From Periconia sp. R9002 (Eukaryota; Ascomycota; Dothideomycetes; Pleosporales; Periconiaceae): 64,000 nt of DNA. Location of the stretch: positions 248,001-312,000 of the forward strand of contig JAMAHW010000022.1 of assembly GCA_023627715.1 (NCBI GenBank). Reading direction: 5' to 3'. Position numbers and translations under genes: made by a program. The notes under the pieces are model-generated. The model was not told the DNA's origin. It made no database searches and worked only from the letters and a program-made list of their open reading frames with translations. Shown in pieces: positions 13,184 to 23,420 of this stretch (the stretch's first letter is position 1; each line of letters opens with the position of its first letter).

Positions 13184-14525
13184 TTTTTCTGGGGAGGTGA
13201 TGGTCGGAGAATACCTGCGAATGGAGCTGTTGCGGAGGGGGTAATACGGAGATGGATAATTACGTGTTAGATATCCCAGGGCGCAGCCTAGAGGCTTAAC
13301 CTTGTTTGCATGTTTTAGGTGTTGTGTCGTCTATATGGAATCGGCGCAGAACTGTTGGTCGTTCCCAACTCAGCATACATGTACTTGATAGGGATAGACA
13401 CAGCCTTCGGTACCATAATGTATGCATCCACACACCCTCTCTTTTTAATAAAATTTCCTTCACAATGAGTGAAGAAGAGACAGCATTGAATCTATGATGA
13501 GTTCATCCATACTCTGTGAGGATCTAATCCAATTTCAATTTCATGATGAGTTCATTCTTCCCTCCATCCCCCGTCAAGCATCACTCACTCACTACCAATC
13601 CCCAACTTTCTATTGCACTATCGATAGGCCAACTCCTTCCTCATCGTCGTCATTATCCATGTAGCTCACCCTATACGTGCTTGTGTATTGATGTCGCCGA
13701 CCTAACCCACATACCAGGTCACTGGGCCTATATCCGCGTCCTCCTTCTCCGTGTATCGAGTTCACTCCCCCCACTTGACGCCGCGACGAAGAGTAGCAAG
13801 CAATTAATTAGCATCTGAATCGTTGCTGCGGATGATGGCGATAGACAGACATGCTCGATGGGGTAGGTTGCGAGGGAAGGGGACATCTATGATGCTGACA
13901 TTCATTTGAAACGGTCGAGGCAATTGTAACGGTTGGTCTTTAGTGAATTAGTTATCGACCTCAAGGTAGTGAGGTCTATGATATATACATATAGGTATGA
14001 CTCACAAGCCTTACCCATCACTCCTTGCACCAAACCCCCCCAGGATCGAGAGAATGAAGGGAGGACGATTAGTTTACGATCTTTCCTGGATAGGGGATGC
14101 AAATGAGTGAGTGTGTAATTGTAATCGACGCAACGACTTGGGTATCATCTCAACACTTTTTACGCACACGTAGAGGGCGAATCTATCTTTTAGGAATAGT
14201 CGATCTTTGAAAGTATATAAGGGGGCAGGAGCGTGCGTTCTGATCTGGGTTGTTCTTACTACTGCTACAAGACTGTCTACTCTACCTCTACTGCCTGGTT
14301 ATACACGACGACTTCTTTACAGTTCCGCAACGCAACACATTGCCGACAAGGACAAGGAAGAGATAGTTGGTGGTTTAGAACTGGGTATATAACGACGTGA
14401 CATCCTACATTCAGACACACCCACGAGCTCCTCTACCACACACACCCACATACACACAGACACACGAGCTCCTCATCATCCACTACCACACAACCACCAG
14501 CACCACCTCAACCAAACCCCCAAAG
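13184..14525. other. Intergenic region with putative TATA elements
   Basis: This 1.34-kb spacer separates two plus-strand genes. Its right end is a likely promoter with two TATATAA sites (14214-14220 and 14386-14392), followed by a CA-rich leader. The remainder shows only short frames. Confidence 0.45.
14214..14220 (+). promoter_or_regulatory. Putative TATA box
   Basis: TATATAA lies 306 bp upstream of the ATG at 14526. A second identical heptamer at 14386-14392 lies 134 bp upstream and is the likelier core element if the leader is short. Assignment rests on motif and position only. Confidence 0.35.
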
Positions 14526-14661
14526 ATGTCCCCACCACGCAGCAATCCCACTTCCACCACCTCCTCCACACGCACCCGCACCCGCCTCCGCCACACGCTC
14601 TCCTCCTTCACTTCACCCCTCTCCTGCATCATCCCCCGCCTCTGTCCCTTACGCCGCCGCC

Positions 14662-14699
<38 letters not shown>

Positions 14700-15632
14700 C
14701 CATCCAGCCCCACCACACCACCCCCTCAAACAACATATACCCGGATCTACCTCTACAGCCGGGACGGACCTCACGGGAAGTGGACCGCGACGTGCGTGAA
14801 CGCCGGCGGGTGGAGGGAGGCGTCGAGAGCTGGGGTTTTGGCGCCTCAGTCAGGACCAGCACCAACACCAGCAGCAACCACCACAGAAGAAAGCGACCCG
14901 GAAAGCGAAGATGAGACGAGTTCCGCCGCCAGGACGAGCGAGGAAGTCCTATCGGGTAGCACGCTAGTTGATTCGGAGGACGCGTTTGACTCGGACGGAG
15001 ACACGGAACTCGAAGACGAAGAATTCGACGACGAGGGAGAAGACAGAACCGGCGAGCACTGGAGACGCGAAGGCCGTACCTGGTCTGATCTCGCGACCGT
15101 CGGGGCCGGCGGGAGGTCGTCGACGTCGTCGTTGTCGGAGCGGTGGGACGATACCACCTCTACACTGTCCTCCTTCTCCTCGTGCCCTTCCCGCTCCTCC
15201 ACCACCAGCACCGCCGACACCGCCGACATCGGGGTCTTATACTGCGACTCCTCCCCCTCCTCGTCTTCTTCCTCTTTACCACTACCACTACCACGCCCCT
15301 TATCCCCCTCCCCCTCCTTCCTCTCCTCTTCATCATCATCAGACCCCGACACCATCCCTCCACGAACCCTTCACTTCCTCCACGCCACGGAGCGGGCACG
15401 CACCCAGCTCCTCCTCTCCATCGCGCACCCGTCGCTGCACCCGGCCAACTGCGACACCTCGGATGATGTGGAGCGCGTGGTGAGGAGGAATTACGCGGCC
15501 ATTGTGTCGTTTGCGATGACGGCGGATGAGGAGGCGAGGAGGGTTGCGAGGGAGAGTGGGGTTGTGCCGGTGGGCTGGGTGGTGAGGGATAGTTTAGATT
15601 TGGGGAGGTGGGAAGGGGAGGATAGTGAGTAG
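14526..15632 (+). CDS. Low-complexity orphan protein with polyglutamine tract and acidic region
   Basis: This is one open frame of 368 residues from the ATG at 14526 (MSPPRSNPTSTTSS). Upstream in-frame codons exist back to 14397 but contain no ATG. The protein has a basic N-terminus (RTRTRLR), a run of 13 glutamines, a short ordered-looking block (TRIYLYSRDGPHGKWTATC), a long Glu/Asp-rich acidic stretch at about residues 120-185, a Ser/Pro-rich region, and a more globular end of about 85 residues containing HFLHATERARTQLLLS and RNYAAIVSFAMTADEEARR. The opposite strand of the Ser/Pro region also has long frames, caused by composition. No known domain is recognised. The conserved-looking C-terminal block supports a true gene; function is unknown. 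Confidence 0.6.
14661..14700 (+). repeat. (CAA)n microsatellite encoding polyglutamine
   Basis: About 13 uninterrupted CAA codons lie inside the preceding gene and encode a glutamine tract. Pure codon repeats of this kind commonly vary in length between strains. Confidence 0.9.
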
Positions 15633-16480
15633 GTAAAGGGGTTGTTGGGCTTCTGGAAGGTATGAAGCGTGGTGTATTGAGGTGTTGATCATGTATTGTA
15701 GTTACCCTGGTTGTTGTTCGTTCACTTTGTACCTGCGATATAAGCGTGGCGGAGGAGCGAGGACCACTTGTTTTGACAATGTTTTGATGCATGTCATGTT
15801 GCGTTTTTTTTTCTCTCCTTCTTACTTTCTTTTCTCTCTCCCGTTTGGTAGGAGGGGGTTGTACAGATGAAGAATGGTTTGGATACCCTATAAGGAAATA
15901 TACTCCTTCTTTCTTGCCCCTTTCTTTTCTTCTTTTGAACGAATACCCGTTTTGAAAGTGGAGATCGGTTCAACATGTGTTTACATCAACTAGACTAGAT
16001 TAGACTAGAACCATTACATCGTCAATCCTACTACATAATCCCAGCCCCCCATGTCAAACGAGGGGGGGGGGAAAGAAAGGAAGGAAGGAAGTCGAACAAA
16101 CCAAATCTCTCTCGCCATCAGCAAAATCTTTATAACTCCCACATGCTTACGAAATCTTCACACGCAACACGACATCAGGATAGATTGTTTGATGGTATTG
16201 ATCATCGATGAAAGGTATGTTAATGTTACACTACCTACTCGTACGGGCAAGTACACGACCCGTGCTGTGAGCTGAAACAAAGAAAAAAAGAGTATTGACT
16301 GATCATCCTCGCGAGGTAGATGTTTGACCGTGAGTGAGGTTTAAGAGGGGAAGTAGAAGAAGTTCGCCGTGATTGTTTCTACGCTGGGTGGGGTGCTGTC
16401 GGGGGAATCGCTGTCTACGATACAAGTCTATCTATAGAGAGGAGGAGATAGGCAGAGCGAGAGAGAGAGTAGCTAGCTAA
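15633..16480. other. Convergent intergenic region with purine tract
   Basis: This 848-bp stretch lies between two genes that point at each other, so it carries their 3' ends. A G/A-only tract occurs at 16060-16090 (GGGGGGGGG followed by GGAA repeats), and pyrimidine-rich runs occur at 15805-15840 and 15905-15935. No gene is seen. Confidence 0.5.
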
Positions 16481-17708
16481 TTAGCTTCTTAAGATGCGCT
16501 TCCAAAAATCCACAGAAGGCCTCCACACATTTCGATACCCGTCGAAATACGAGTACGCGACACCCAGCAGGGCGCCGCTTAGATGCGCCTACACACGTCA
16601 CTTCGTAAGTATATTTCCTCTCAGAGTACATAGACGTGATGTTTGCGAGAAGGGAGATGGAAGGGGAAAAAAAGCTTACCGCGTGACCGAAATTCACGAA
16701 CTTATATCCCTTCACCATACCGACGAGATCAAACAGCATGACAGCGGGTAAGAACGCCTGAGCCTCGAACGAGAACGGCAAAAACACGATGCCGACCTTG
16801 TTGGTGGGATACTCTGCGCAATAAGCGCCGAAGACGGCGAACAGGGCACCACTGAAGCCGCCTCCGGGCGTGAAGCGCGCGACGCCGCGCTGGAAGATGG
16901 CGCTGGCAACGTGCTGCGACCACCCGGTCAGCACGGCCGTCGAGAGGAGAAACGTCGAGATGTGGTACGTATCGCCGCGGAAGAGCTTCGAGTAGCCGAC
17001 GGGCGGGAGGAACTGGTAACTCGCCCACATATTGAAGCCCAGATGCATGGGCCCCGCGTGGACGAAGGCCGAGGTGAGGAGCGTGGGAATGGTGTTGAGC
17101 GCGGGGGTGTGCCACATGGAGGCCCAGAGACCCGGGAAGGGAAACCCCGCGAGGTGGATGAAGGAGTTTACGCCGATGATGCTCCAGCTGAGTTTGGATA
17201 CCGGGTCGAGGAACTTCCATTCATTTTGCAGGACCTGCACGGGTCCCGAGGTGCTGCTTGCAGCGGGTTTTTGGCGTGTCGGCCAGATAGAGGAGAAGGA
17301 GAGGTTGCGGGGTTTGAGCTCGTCCTTGGCTTCGATGTAGGAGAAGACCGTTAGGAAGGTGAGGGAGAAGGTTAGGGCGGCGAGGGCTGGGCGGACGATT
17401 TGCACTTTGGGGGTGTGGCCATTGGGGAATCGTGGGTCTTGGTATTCCCATTCTTGGTAGTGATTTCCATTCGGGGGCTGGTATTGGGGTTCGTTTCCGT
17501 TTATGAAGGGATCATTTTGGGAAGGGGCACCGGGCGGTTGACGTGTCGAAGTCCAGCGTGGTGTGTTTTGTGATTGATTGTGCTGGTCACGGGTTTGGAG
17601 GATGAAGCGGCTTACACGGGATCCTAGGCGCGGAAGCGGAGGCCTTGCTACTCGTGTGGTTAAGCATGGCGGACGAGCAATCGCTCTACAAGACCGTAAT
17701 AAGGACAT
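16481..17708 (-). CDS. PCP1: Mitochondrial rhomboid serine protease (Pcp1/Rbd1 type)
   Basis: This is an inner-mitochondrial-membrane intramembrane protease; the yeast homologue cleaves the dynamin Mgm1 and cytochrome c peroxidase. Two exons, 17708-16680 and 16588-16481, give 378 residues. The splice restores the motif GHAAHLSGALLG. Catalytic residues are visible: Ser286 within GGGFSGALF and His345 in AHLSGALLG, plus the HxxxN element in MHLGFNMW. The N-terminus is rich in Arg, Ser and Ala without acidic residues, as expected for a mitochondrial presequence, followed by a disordered Pro/Asn-rich linker and several hydrophobic helices. The first ATG at 17708 is the only sensible start. Glycine is replaced by serine in the usual HLGG, a mild variant. 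Confidence 0.92.
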
Positions 17709-18734
17709 GGAGATGATGTTGCTGTATGTACAGATGGATTTCTGGGGAGTGTATGGGATGCAGAGGTGAGTGATGACTAAGCTAACAAAAAGAGCTAGTG
17801 CGACGTGAGGTTTCCATGTCACTATTTACCTAACTACCTAATAGACTGTACATGTGTAACTTTTAAACGTTAAATTATAGTATAACTACCCTACAGATGC
17901 TCCTAGGTCTTTCCATGTGGTAAGGTCATCAAAGTGCAATTTGTACTGTCTTGAAAGAAGCACTTCATAAGTAGTAGTGGCAAATACATACAGATCGTAA
18001 TCCGCTTAAAGACTGCGACTTTGTTTGAAATATTATTTTTCACATTCATATTACCAACTCATTCACTCAAAGTAAAGACAGTCCGTATGTACGTAATTAC
18101 GTTAGCAATAAATATACATATGTGCTTCCCAGTTCATAAATCAAACGCAAGATACGTATTCAAATCATTCTATGTATGCACGAGCGAGAGCTCTGATTTC
18201 ACTTGTATGCACATGCAAGTATGGTATATTCGCAAAAAAACAATTTTTATAACCAAAAAAATAAACCCAAAACCGACAATCTATACGCTTATACGCTCGC
18301 TCGCTGGCAAGAACGCTCATATTAAGATCCAACAGCAAGATAATAACCAAATAAACAGAAAGGAGATCTAAAGAGGTAGGAACATACGCGACACACGTGT
18401 TGGTAATGGTCGCGTAGGTTCCGGGGCAACGGATGAATGGTTAGAGAGGGGAGGGAAACCAAAGGTGGTTCTCTCCTGATGAGGACGATGACGCTGGCGT
18501 TAAGAAGCAATTTTCACATTATCCGAATTCCATGCTAAAGAAGCGGCGCCCGCCGACCACGCGCAGGCAACAGCTCCGAAAAATGTACAAGAGCTAAAGG
18601 GGGTATGTGTGTACATGTCAAAAACATGTGCGAAGAAAAGTGAACAAAGCATATATTCACGGCTCTGGCACGCAAAAATTACAGCACCACCCGACGACTT
18701 TCAAAACTCCACTCCTCAAAGTTTCCCCTCACAT
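17709..18734. other. AT-rich intergenic region
   Basis: This 1.03-kb region contains the rhomboid gene promoter at left and the glucanase 3' flank at right. The stretch at about 17830-18370 is visibly AT-rich with many stops in all frames and poly-A runs (18231-18275). No gene or repeat boundary is seen. Confidence 0.5.
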
Positions 18735-20090
18735 TTACAAAGCCCAAGCAGCGACGGCGAAGACCATGGACAGGGCCAAGGCGGCAACGTTGGTCTTGGT
18801 CATGGAGCCAGCGTTAGAGTTGGCGGCAGGGGACGAGGCAGAGCCGGGGGCACCGGCGCCAGAGCCGGAGCCTGCGCCGGTAGAACCGCTGCCGGGGGCG
18901 CTGGGAGAGTTCGAACCTGAGTGTGTCAGGTTACCGTTGTTTGACGATGTAGAGTTGGAGTAAGGGGATGTGGAGTTGGAGTAGGGAGAAGATGAAGAGG
19001 TGCTGTTACCGGTGCTGTTGCCACTCGAGGTGCTGTTTCCGCTGGTCGAGGTGCCGTTGCCGCTCGAGGTGCTGTTGCCGCTAAGGGAGCCGCCGACCGT
19101 GGGGCGCTTGATGTCGCTGGGGCACGAGAGGTCGAAGAGAGGCTTGCCGTCGAGCTTGGGGGCGAGGCCGAACTTCATCTTATTGTCGGGGTTGCTGTCC
19201 CTCTGGATGTACCAGAAGGTGTTGACCTTGCCGAAGTAGTAGCAGCCGACCTGCTGCCAGAACTGCTTTGCGTTGTCGGTCGAGGGCACGGCAGCAGGCT
19301 CCCAAGTGGGGCCGGTGACGGGCCATCCGGTCTCAGTGATCCAGACGGGCTTGTCGCCAGCGGCCTTGAGGGTGGCGTTCATGGCGGTCTGGAAAAGAGG
19401 GAAGGCGTTCTTGATGTCGTTGCCGCCCTCAATGGGGATGTTCTTGCCGTTCTCGTAGTAGGGGTAGAGATCGACACCGAGGAAGTCGACTTCCTTGATG
19501 AAGCCGGCGATGGAGCCGTTGGCCCAGACGTTCCATGTATCGACGTGGCCGATGGGGGTGTTCTTGAGGTCGGTGTCCTTGAGCTTGTCGCGGGTGTCCT
19601 TGACGAACTTGGTCAGGACGTCGACGTCGTTACCAACGCCGGCCTTGTTGGCGATACCATCGACCGACACGCGGTACAGATCCTCGCTACCAACGGAGAT
19701 ACCAACGACAAGGTCGGTGAAGTCCTTGCCGTAGTCCTTGATGGCCTTGGTGAGGGCCGCAAGCTCCTTATCGACGCTGGTGGTGCCAGAAGCCCACAAT
19801 CCGAGGAGGAGCTTGGTCTTGGTCTCGACGGCGGCGGAGAAGGCCTCGATGGGCTCGGGCGAGTTCTCGGTGCCAGGCTTGATGTTGGTGTAGAGGCGGA
19901 CGGCGTTGAATTTGCCGGGAGCGCCCTCGAGCTTCTGCTGTGATTCAAACTCCTTCTTGAAATCGGCCTTGGTCTTGATGGAGCCGTCGTCGTAGGTGGC
20001 GCCCGAGTTGAAGCCCAGGTACTTGTCTTCGGCGACAACGGTAGCGACGGAGGCCGCGAGGACGGCGAGGGAGGCGGATGAGAAACGCAT
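18735..20090 (-). CDS. GPI-anchored GH17 endo-1,3-beta-glucanase (EglC-like)
   Basis: This cell-wall enzyme hydrolyses or remodels beta-1,3-glucan at the cell surface. It is a single-exon frame of 451 residues. A signal peptide (residues 1 to about 20, ending VVA) is followed by a GH17 domain to about residue 330. The likely proton donor is Glu136 in VGSED and the nucleophile Glu253 in WITETGWP. A Ser/Thr/Asn/Gly-rich repeat linker spans about 333-425 and is expected to be O-glycosylated. The C-terminal hydrophobic tail (VAALALSMVFAVAAWAL) after a small-residue stretch (NSNAGS) fits a GPI-anchor signal. The architecture matches Aspergillus EglC. The G+C-rich third positions suggest high expression. 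Confidence 0.93.
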   Translation of the reverse strand: MRFSSASLAVLAASVATVVAEDKYLGFNSGATYDDGSIKTKADFKKEFESQQKLEGAPGKFNAVRLYTNIKPGTENSPEPIEAFSAAVETKTKLLLGLWASGTTSVDKELAALTKAIKDYGKDFTDLVVGISVGSEDLYRVSVDGIANKAGVGNDVDVLTKFVKDTRDKLKDTDLKNTPIGHVDTWNVWANGSIAGFIKEVDFLGVDLYPYYENGKNIPIEGGNDIKNAFPLFQTAMNATLKAAGDKPVWITETGWPVTGPTWEPAAVPSTDNAKQFWQQVGCYYFGKVNTFWYIQRDSNPDNKMKFGLAPKLDGKPLFDLSCPSDIKRPTVGGSLSGNSTSSGNGTSTSGNSTSSGNSTGNSTSSSSPYSNSTSPYSNSTSSNNGNLTHSGSNSPSAPGSGSTGAGSGSGAGAPGSASSPAANSNAGSMTKTNVAALALSMVFAVAAWAL

Positions 20091-21039
20091 AGTGGGATAA
20101 CGAGTGTGGGGTGGAAGAAAGTGGAATATAGCAAATAAAAGAGTGAGGGTGGAAAACGAGGGTTGAAAGAGTGACTTGTAGATGGAAAAGATTACAGTAG
20201 AAGAGGGAGGAGGAAGCTAAGTTTGGGGCTGTGGGGAGATCAGGTACACATGAGATTCGACGCCCAGGCCGCCTGCTGACTTGAAACGGCTACAGGCTAC
20301 GGCCTTCGACGCCGCGCGCGCCTCTCCATGGCTGTGCGGGTCCGATTCTGGCCCAGGCCTTCACCAAGGGCGATGCCATGTTGTCATTCAATCTTATGTT
20401 TACCTTCACTCATTGGGTCCAAACGGTTCAAAGTTAATCCCCACCACGCCGCCCGTATCCCCCAAACCTTACTCAATGACTGGTGACGAAATGCCATGTT
20501 TCAAAACATCAATCACGTAGCGCCAGCATCAATCAATCCTTTTTGTCCATCATGTGTTTGCTGCTGTGCCTTGTCGATTCAATTCAACGCCGGTCCGCAG
20601 CTGTCCATCTCAGGGGCGTTTGCCTGATTTGGCACAGTTATTGGCTGGTGCCCAAAAGGGTCAGGCGCTAAATGCCCGCCGCCTGCGCCCCTGACACGGT
20701 TCAGCTGAGTGGCTGAACTCCACATGCAATCCATTCATCACACTAACCCCTTCCGGCCACCTCGATATGTACCCGTACGAATCGAGTTCAATCGTAGCTC
20801 TATTTTGGATCAAAAGACATAGGTATACGCTGCGAAAAAAATCGATAGATTTGGTTGTCAATGTCATCGCAAACTAGGTACATTGATGTATCATGTCCAT
20901 CCAGCTCTTGATCTTTGTTGTTTCTTGTCCTTGGCCCCAGAATCTCCTTCCTTCTGTGAGAATCGTAAATTAAAGGAATCGCTACCCCGATGAGAAGCTG
21001 ACACTCCTGGTTGGCCCTGTTTCGATGGAGTGATTTGTC
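20091..21039. other. Intergenic region upstream of glucanase gene
   Basis: This 949-bp spacer holds the glucanase promoter and the 3' flank of the next minus-strand gene. No convincing coding frame, repeat or RNA gene is seen. Confidence 0.45.
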
Positions 21040-22122
21040 CTACCCACTCCCCAAAACATCCTTCGCCCACGAAACCAACGCTGTATGCTTCTCTGTAGGC
21101 CGCACTCCGATGCCCTGCGCATTCCACTCCTCCAGAAAACTCATCCACACTTCCGCATAATTCCAACACTTATGGAACTTAGTCTCCGAGTCCCAATGCT
21201 GCCTTGGCGCGCCGAAGTAGTCCAATGTATCCTTAACCCACCTCCCCTTATCCAATAAAAGCTTCATCCAGACCTTGGCGGTGAAATCACACAGCATAGA
21301 CTTGACCCTTAGATTCTCTGGCCACGGCTGCATCTCTGGGAATGAGTTTTCGGAAAAGTACTGTTCATACTGGAAAATGGCGCCCGGGACAAGGGCAGCG
21401 TTGATGCCGCCTGGGATGAGGGTTTGGAAAAGGTCTTCATCGCGAACCAGCTTAGTTAGAACAATGCCCCCCTCCAACATTAATTTGTGCCTTGGTTCCC
21501 ACATACTTCGGCCGAATGCAAAAGTTACCTCGAGTTTGGGTAGCCGGCGACATAATTGGATGGTGGGGAGGAGATGATTCCTCAACGATGGTCGATAAAA
21601 TGCGCCATCACCCATAGTGTTCCCGCACCTCAAGAGAACAAGGCGGCGCACCCATTCAATAGGGAACCCGGTAATGGTTTGAAACGATGCCGTCCAATTT
21701 TCGTCCAGGTGATAGCAACACGTGGACAGGGACCGAGACCGGGACCGGGACCGGGACGAGTGTTGCTGTATCTGGATCGTTCTGGCTTGGACCGCCAACA
21801 CCTCAGTCTCCTGCCGCATTGCTTTGCATACATGCCGAAACGGATTGTCCATTTTGACGGGTTGTTGAAGCATGTACTTGGAACCCTGTCTCAGGAAATA
21901 GCGGACTGGCTCGGTGTTACTGGAGAGCACGAGTTTGTAGATCTTGTTGCGAACCTCGCCGGGAAGTGAGAAAAAGTGAGACTTGGTGGTTTGGAGTTGC
22001 GGCGCAGACATGCTGGATGCGGCGAGCGAAGTGCGACAGAATGTCTTTTTTTGCTTCGGCGTGGTTGAGGTTTGGAGGTTGGATGGTGGGTGAGAATTGC
22101 TACGCCTCGTAGGAGCATTCAT
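21040..22122 (-). CDS. 2EXR/F-box-like domain protein, function unknown
   Basis: This is a single exon of 360 residues starting at the ATG at 22122. A later in-frame methionine (MSAPQLQTTKSHFFSLPGEV) is an alternative start that would leave out a Ser/Lys-rich leader. The segment FFSLPGEVRNKIYKLVL is typical of the N-terminus of the fungal 2EXR and F-box-like families, which are greatly expanded in Pezizomycotina and mostly uncharacterised. A short SR-dipeptide run (SRSRSRSRS) at about residues 123-131 is encoded by a GGGACC-type tandem repeat and may vary in length. The rest is helical and Trp-rich with no catalytic signature. A ubiquitin-ligase adaptor role is possible by family analogy only. 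Confidence 0.7.
   Translation of the reverse strand: MNAPTRRSNSHPPSNLQTSTTPKQKKTFCRTSLAASSMSAPQLQTTKSHFFSLPGEVRNKIYKLVLSSNTEPVRYFLRQGSKYMLQQPVKMDNPFRHVCKAMRQETEVLAVQARTIQIQQHSSRSRSRSRSLSTCCYHLDENWTASFQTITGFPIEWVRRLVLLRCGNTMGDGAFYRPSLRNHLLPTIQLCRRLPKLEVTFAFGRSMWEPRHKLMLEGGIVLTKLVRDEDLFQTLIPGGINAALVPGAIFQYEQYFSENSFPEMQPWPENLRVKSMLCDFTAKVWMKLLLDKGRWVKDTLDYFGAPRQHWDSETKFHKCWNYAEVWMSFLEEWNAQGIGVRPTEKHTALVSWAKDVLGSG
21727..21758. repeat. Short G-A-C-C hexamer tandem repeat encoding Arg-Ser
   Basis: Imperfect copies of the hexamer GGGACC lie within the 2EXR-like gene and encode alternating Arg and Ser on the minus strand. This appears to be replication slippage in a coding sequence. Confidence 0.75.
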
Positions 22123-22171
22123 GTTGAATATAAATACATATCTCGCTTAGTTTGTTTGCATGTGATCTATC

Positions 22172-22188
22172 TACATACATACATACAT
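22172..22188. repeat. (TACA)n microsatellite
   Basis: About four copies of TACA are present, in the upstream flank of the 2EXR-like gene. Confidence 0.85.
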
Positions 22189-22802
22189 GTAGATGTAGAT
22201 CTATCACACCAATAATCTTCCGTTTAACAGAACACGACTGTTTGATTCTTACCTCCTCCACTTCAGCTTACATACATCATTATGTATCAAGTTGAAAGTC
22301 ACCATGGAGGCAGCGAGGAGTTGACAAGAGGTCATTTGATTGAGCAATCGACCAGTACTTTGAAACATAATACCACAATATTTATCTTTCTTGCTTGCTT
22401 TATCGACGCGAAGGAAGAAGTCAAGATTCACATGCGCATCCAAGATATATCGAGACACGTGATCCAATCACGTGAAACTGCGATTTATTCACGTCGACGG
22501 AAATAGGCTACATACCTAGCTATACACCTGGGCATGTACTCCTGTAGATACATGCATATTAATGTATGTACGGTTCCGTGTTGTTCTTTGATCTCCTTTG
22601 GTCCTGGATTGCTAGCAAACAGCTACCTGCATGTGCCTATGTAGCACGAGGGAAGCAAATAGCCATCACGTACTATATAAAATAGCTTTCTTTCTATATT
22701 CAAAGTCCTTCAATTCAGTTCTTCTCGCATCGAGCTATTTCTCACACTATGCTATATAAATCGCAATATAATTCTCAAATATAAGATTCAGCTTGAACAT
22801 TT

Positions 22803-22846
22803 GTACACCACTACCAAACAACAAACAGGGCTGAAGACGTGGGTAT
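22803..22846 (+). pseudogene. Relic fragment of a paralogue of the 40408-41772 gene
   Basis: Forty-four bases align without gaps to 41488-41531. Five of the first 43 aligned bases differ, and the 44th is a sixth difference. In the frame of the intact gene the encoded 15 residues (VHHYQTTNRAEDVGI) differ from the gene at one position, Gly to Glu, and the other changes are third-position synonymous ones. A stop codon (TGA) lies three codons upstream and TAA about 25 codons downstream, and I could not extend similarity on either side. The substitution pattern says the duplicate was under protein-level selection before it was lost, or that a short exon of a gene I cannot assemble survives here. 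Confidence 0.55.
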
Positions 22847-23027
22847 TACCAACATTGAACCTTCCTATATAACATTGATCAATGCAACCACACCAACACT
22901 CTCATTCCCAGATATATAAAACCACCAATCTCCCCTTCCAATTCCACGAAACCAGCCCGTTCAAGCTCATCTACGCCTACACCAGAACAAAACACCCTTG
23001 GACGTGGGGGACTTGAACCCTCGTGTC

Positions 23028-23420
23028 ATGGAAGATTTTCTTGAAGCAGAACTCTTCGAGACCATCGGAACTGAGTGGAGTGACTGGGAAATTGTGTTGG
23101 TTGATACCTCTGCCCAATGGCTTCATTACGTTTGCGCTCTGCGTTGGTTCCCCCCTGAACAGGGCCTCTATGTATTCACTCGCGCCTCTGATTTTTCCCA
23201 TCTAGGAGTCGGTGCCACTTTGTCTCCGCAGAAACATGGCTCGATTTCTATGCTAAAGAACCCCTTAGCTCTACTGAGGCACGATTTGTCCTCTGCCTAC
23301 AACCTCTCCGACAGGGGCGAAGTATCAAACCTACACCAACACTGGTCCAGAGCCGACTCGCTATGGATTGACGACTGCCGAACTTGGAGCGCGCAATCTT
23401 CAACAGTAACAAACATTTGA
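23028..23420 (+). CDS. Doubtful 130-residue orphan frame
   Basis: An ATG-initiated frame (MEDFLEAELFETIG) runs 131 codons including the stop. Composition is protein-like (Trp-rich, mixed charge) but there is no recognisable domain, signal peptide or neighbouring exon. The region around it is gene-poor and holds a gene relic, so this may also be a decayed coding remnant. It is listed only because it is the longest ATG-initiated frame in a 2.5-kb gap. Confidence 0.2.
   Translation: MEDFLEAELFETIGTEWSDWEIVLVDTSAQWLHYVCALRWFPPEQGLYVFTRASDFSHLGVGATLSPQKHGSISMLKNPLALLRHDLSSAYNLSDRGEVSNLHQHWSRADSLWIDDCRTWSAQSSTVTNI

Noticed and set aside
15160..15792. 210-codon minus-strand Ser/Pro/Arg-rich frame
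   Set aside because: Antisense to the Ser/Pro-rich region of the gene at 14526-15632 and made of low-complexity sequence.
19545..19943. 132-codon plus-strand frame inside the glucanase gene
   Set aside because: Gly/Val/Asp-rich translation of the reverse strand of a G+C-biased real gene; no independent signals.
22999..23022. tRNA-like T-arm on the minus strand (GGGTTCAAGTCCCCC)
   Set aside because: The T-loop sequence looks right but the stem has a mismatch, and no matching 5' acceptor strand, D-arm or anticodon arm could be found 60-90 bases upstream.
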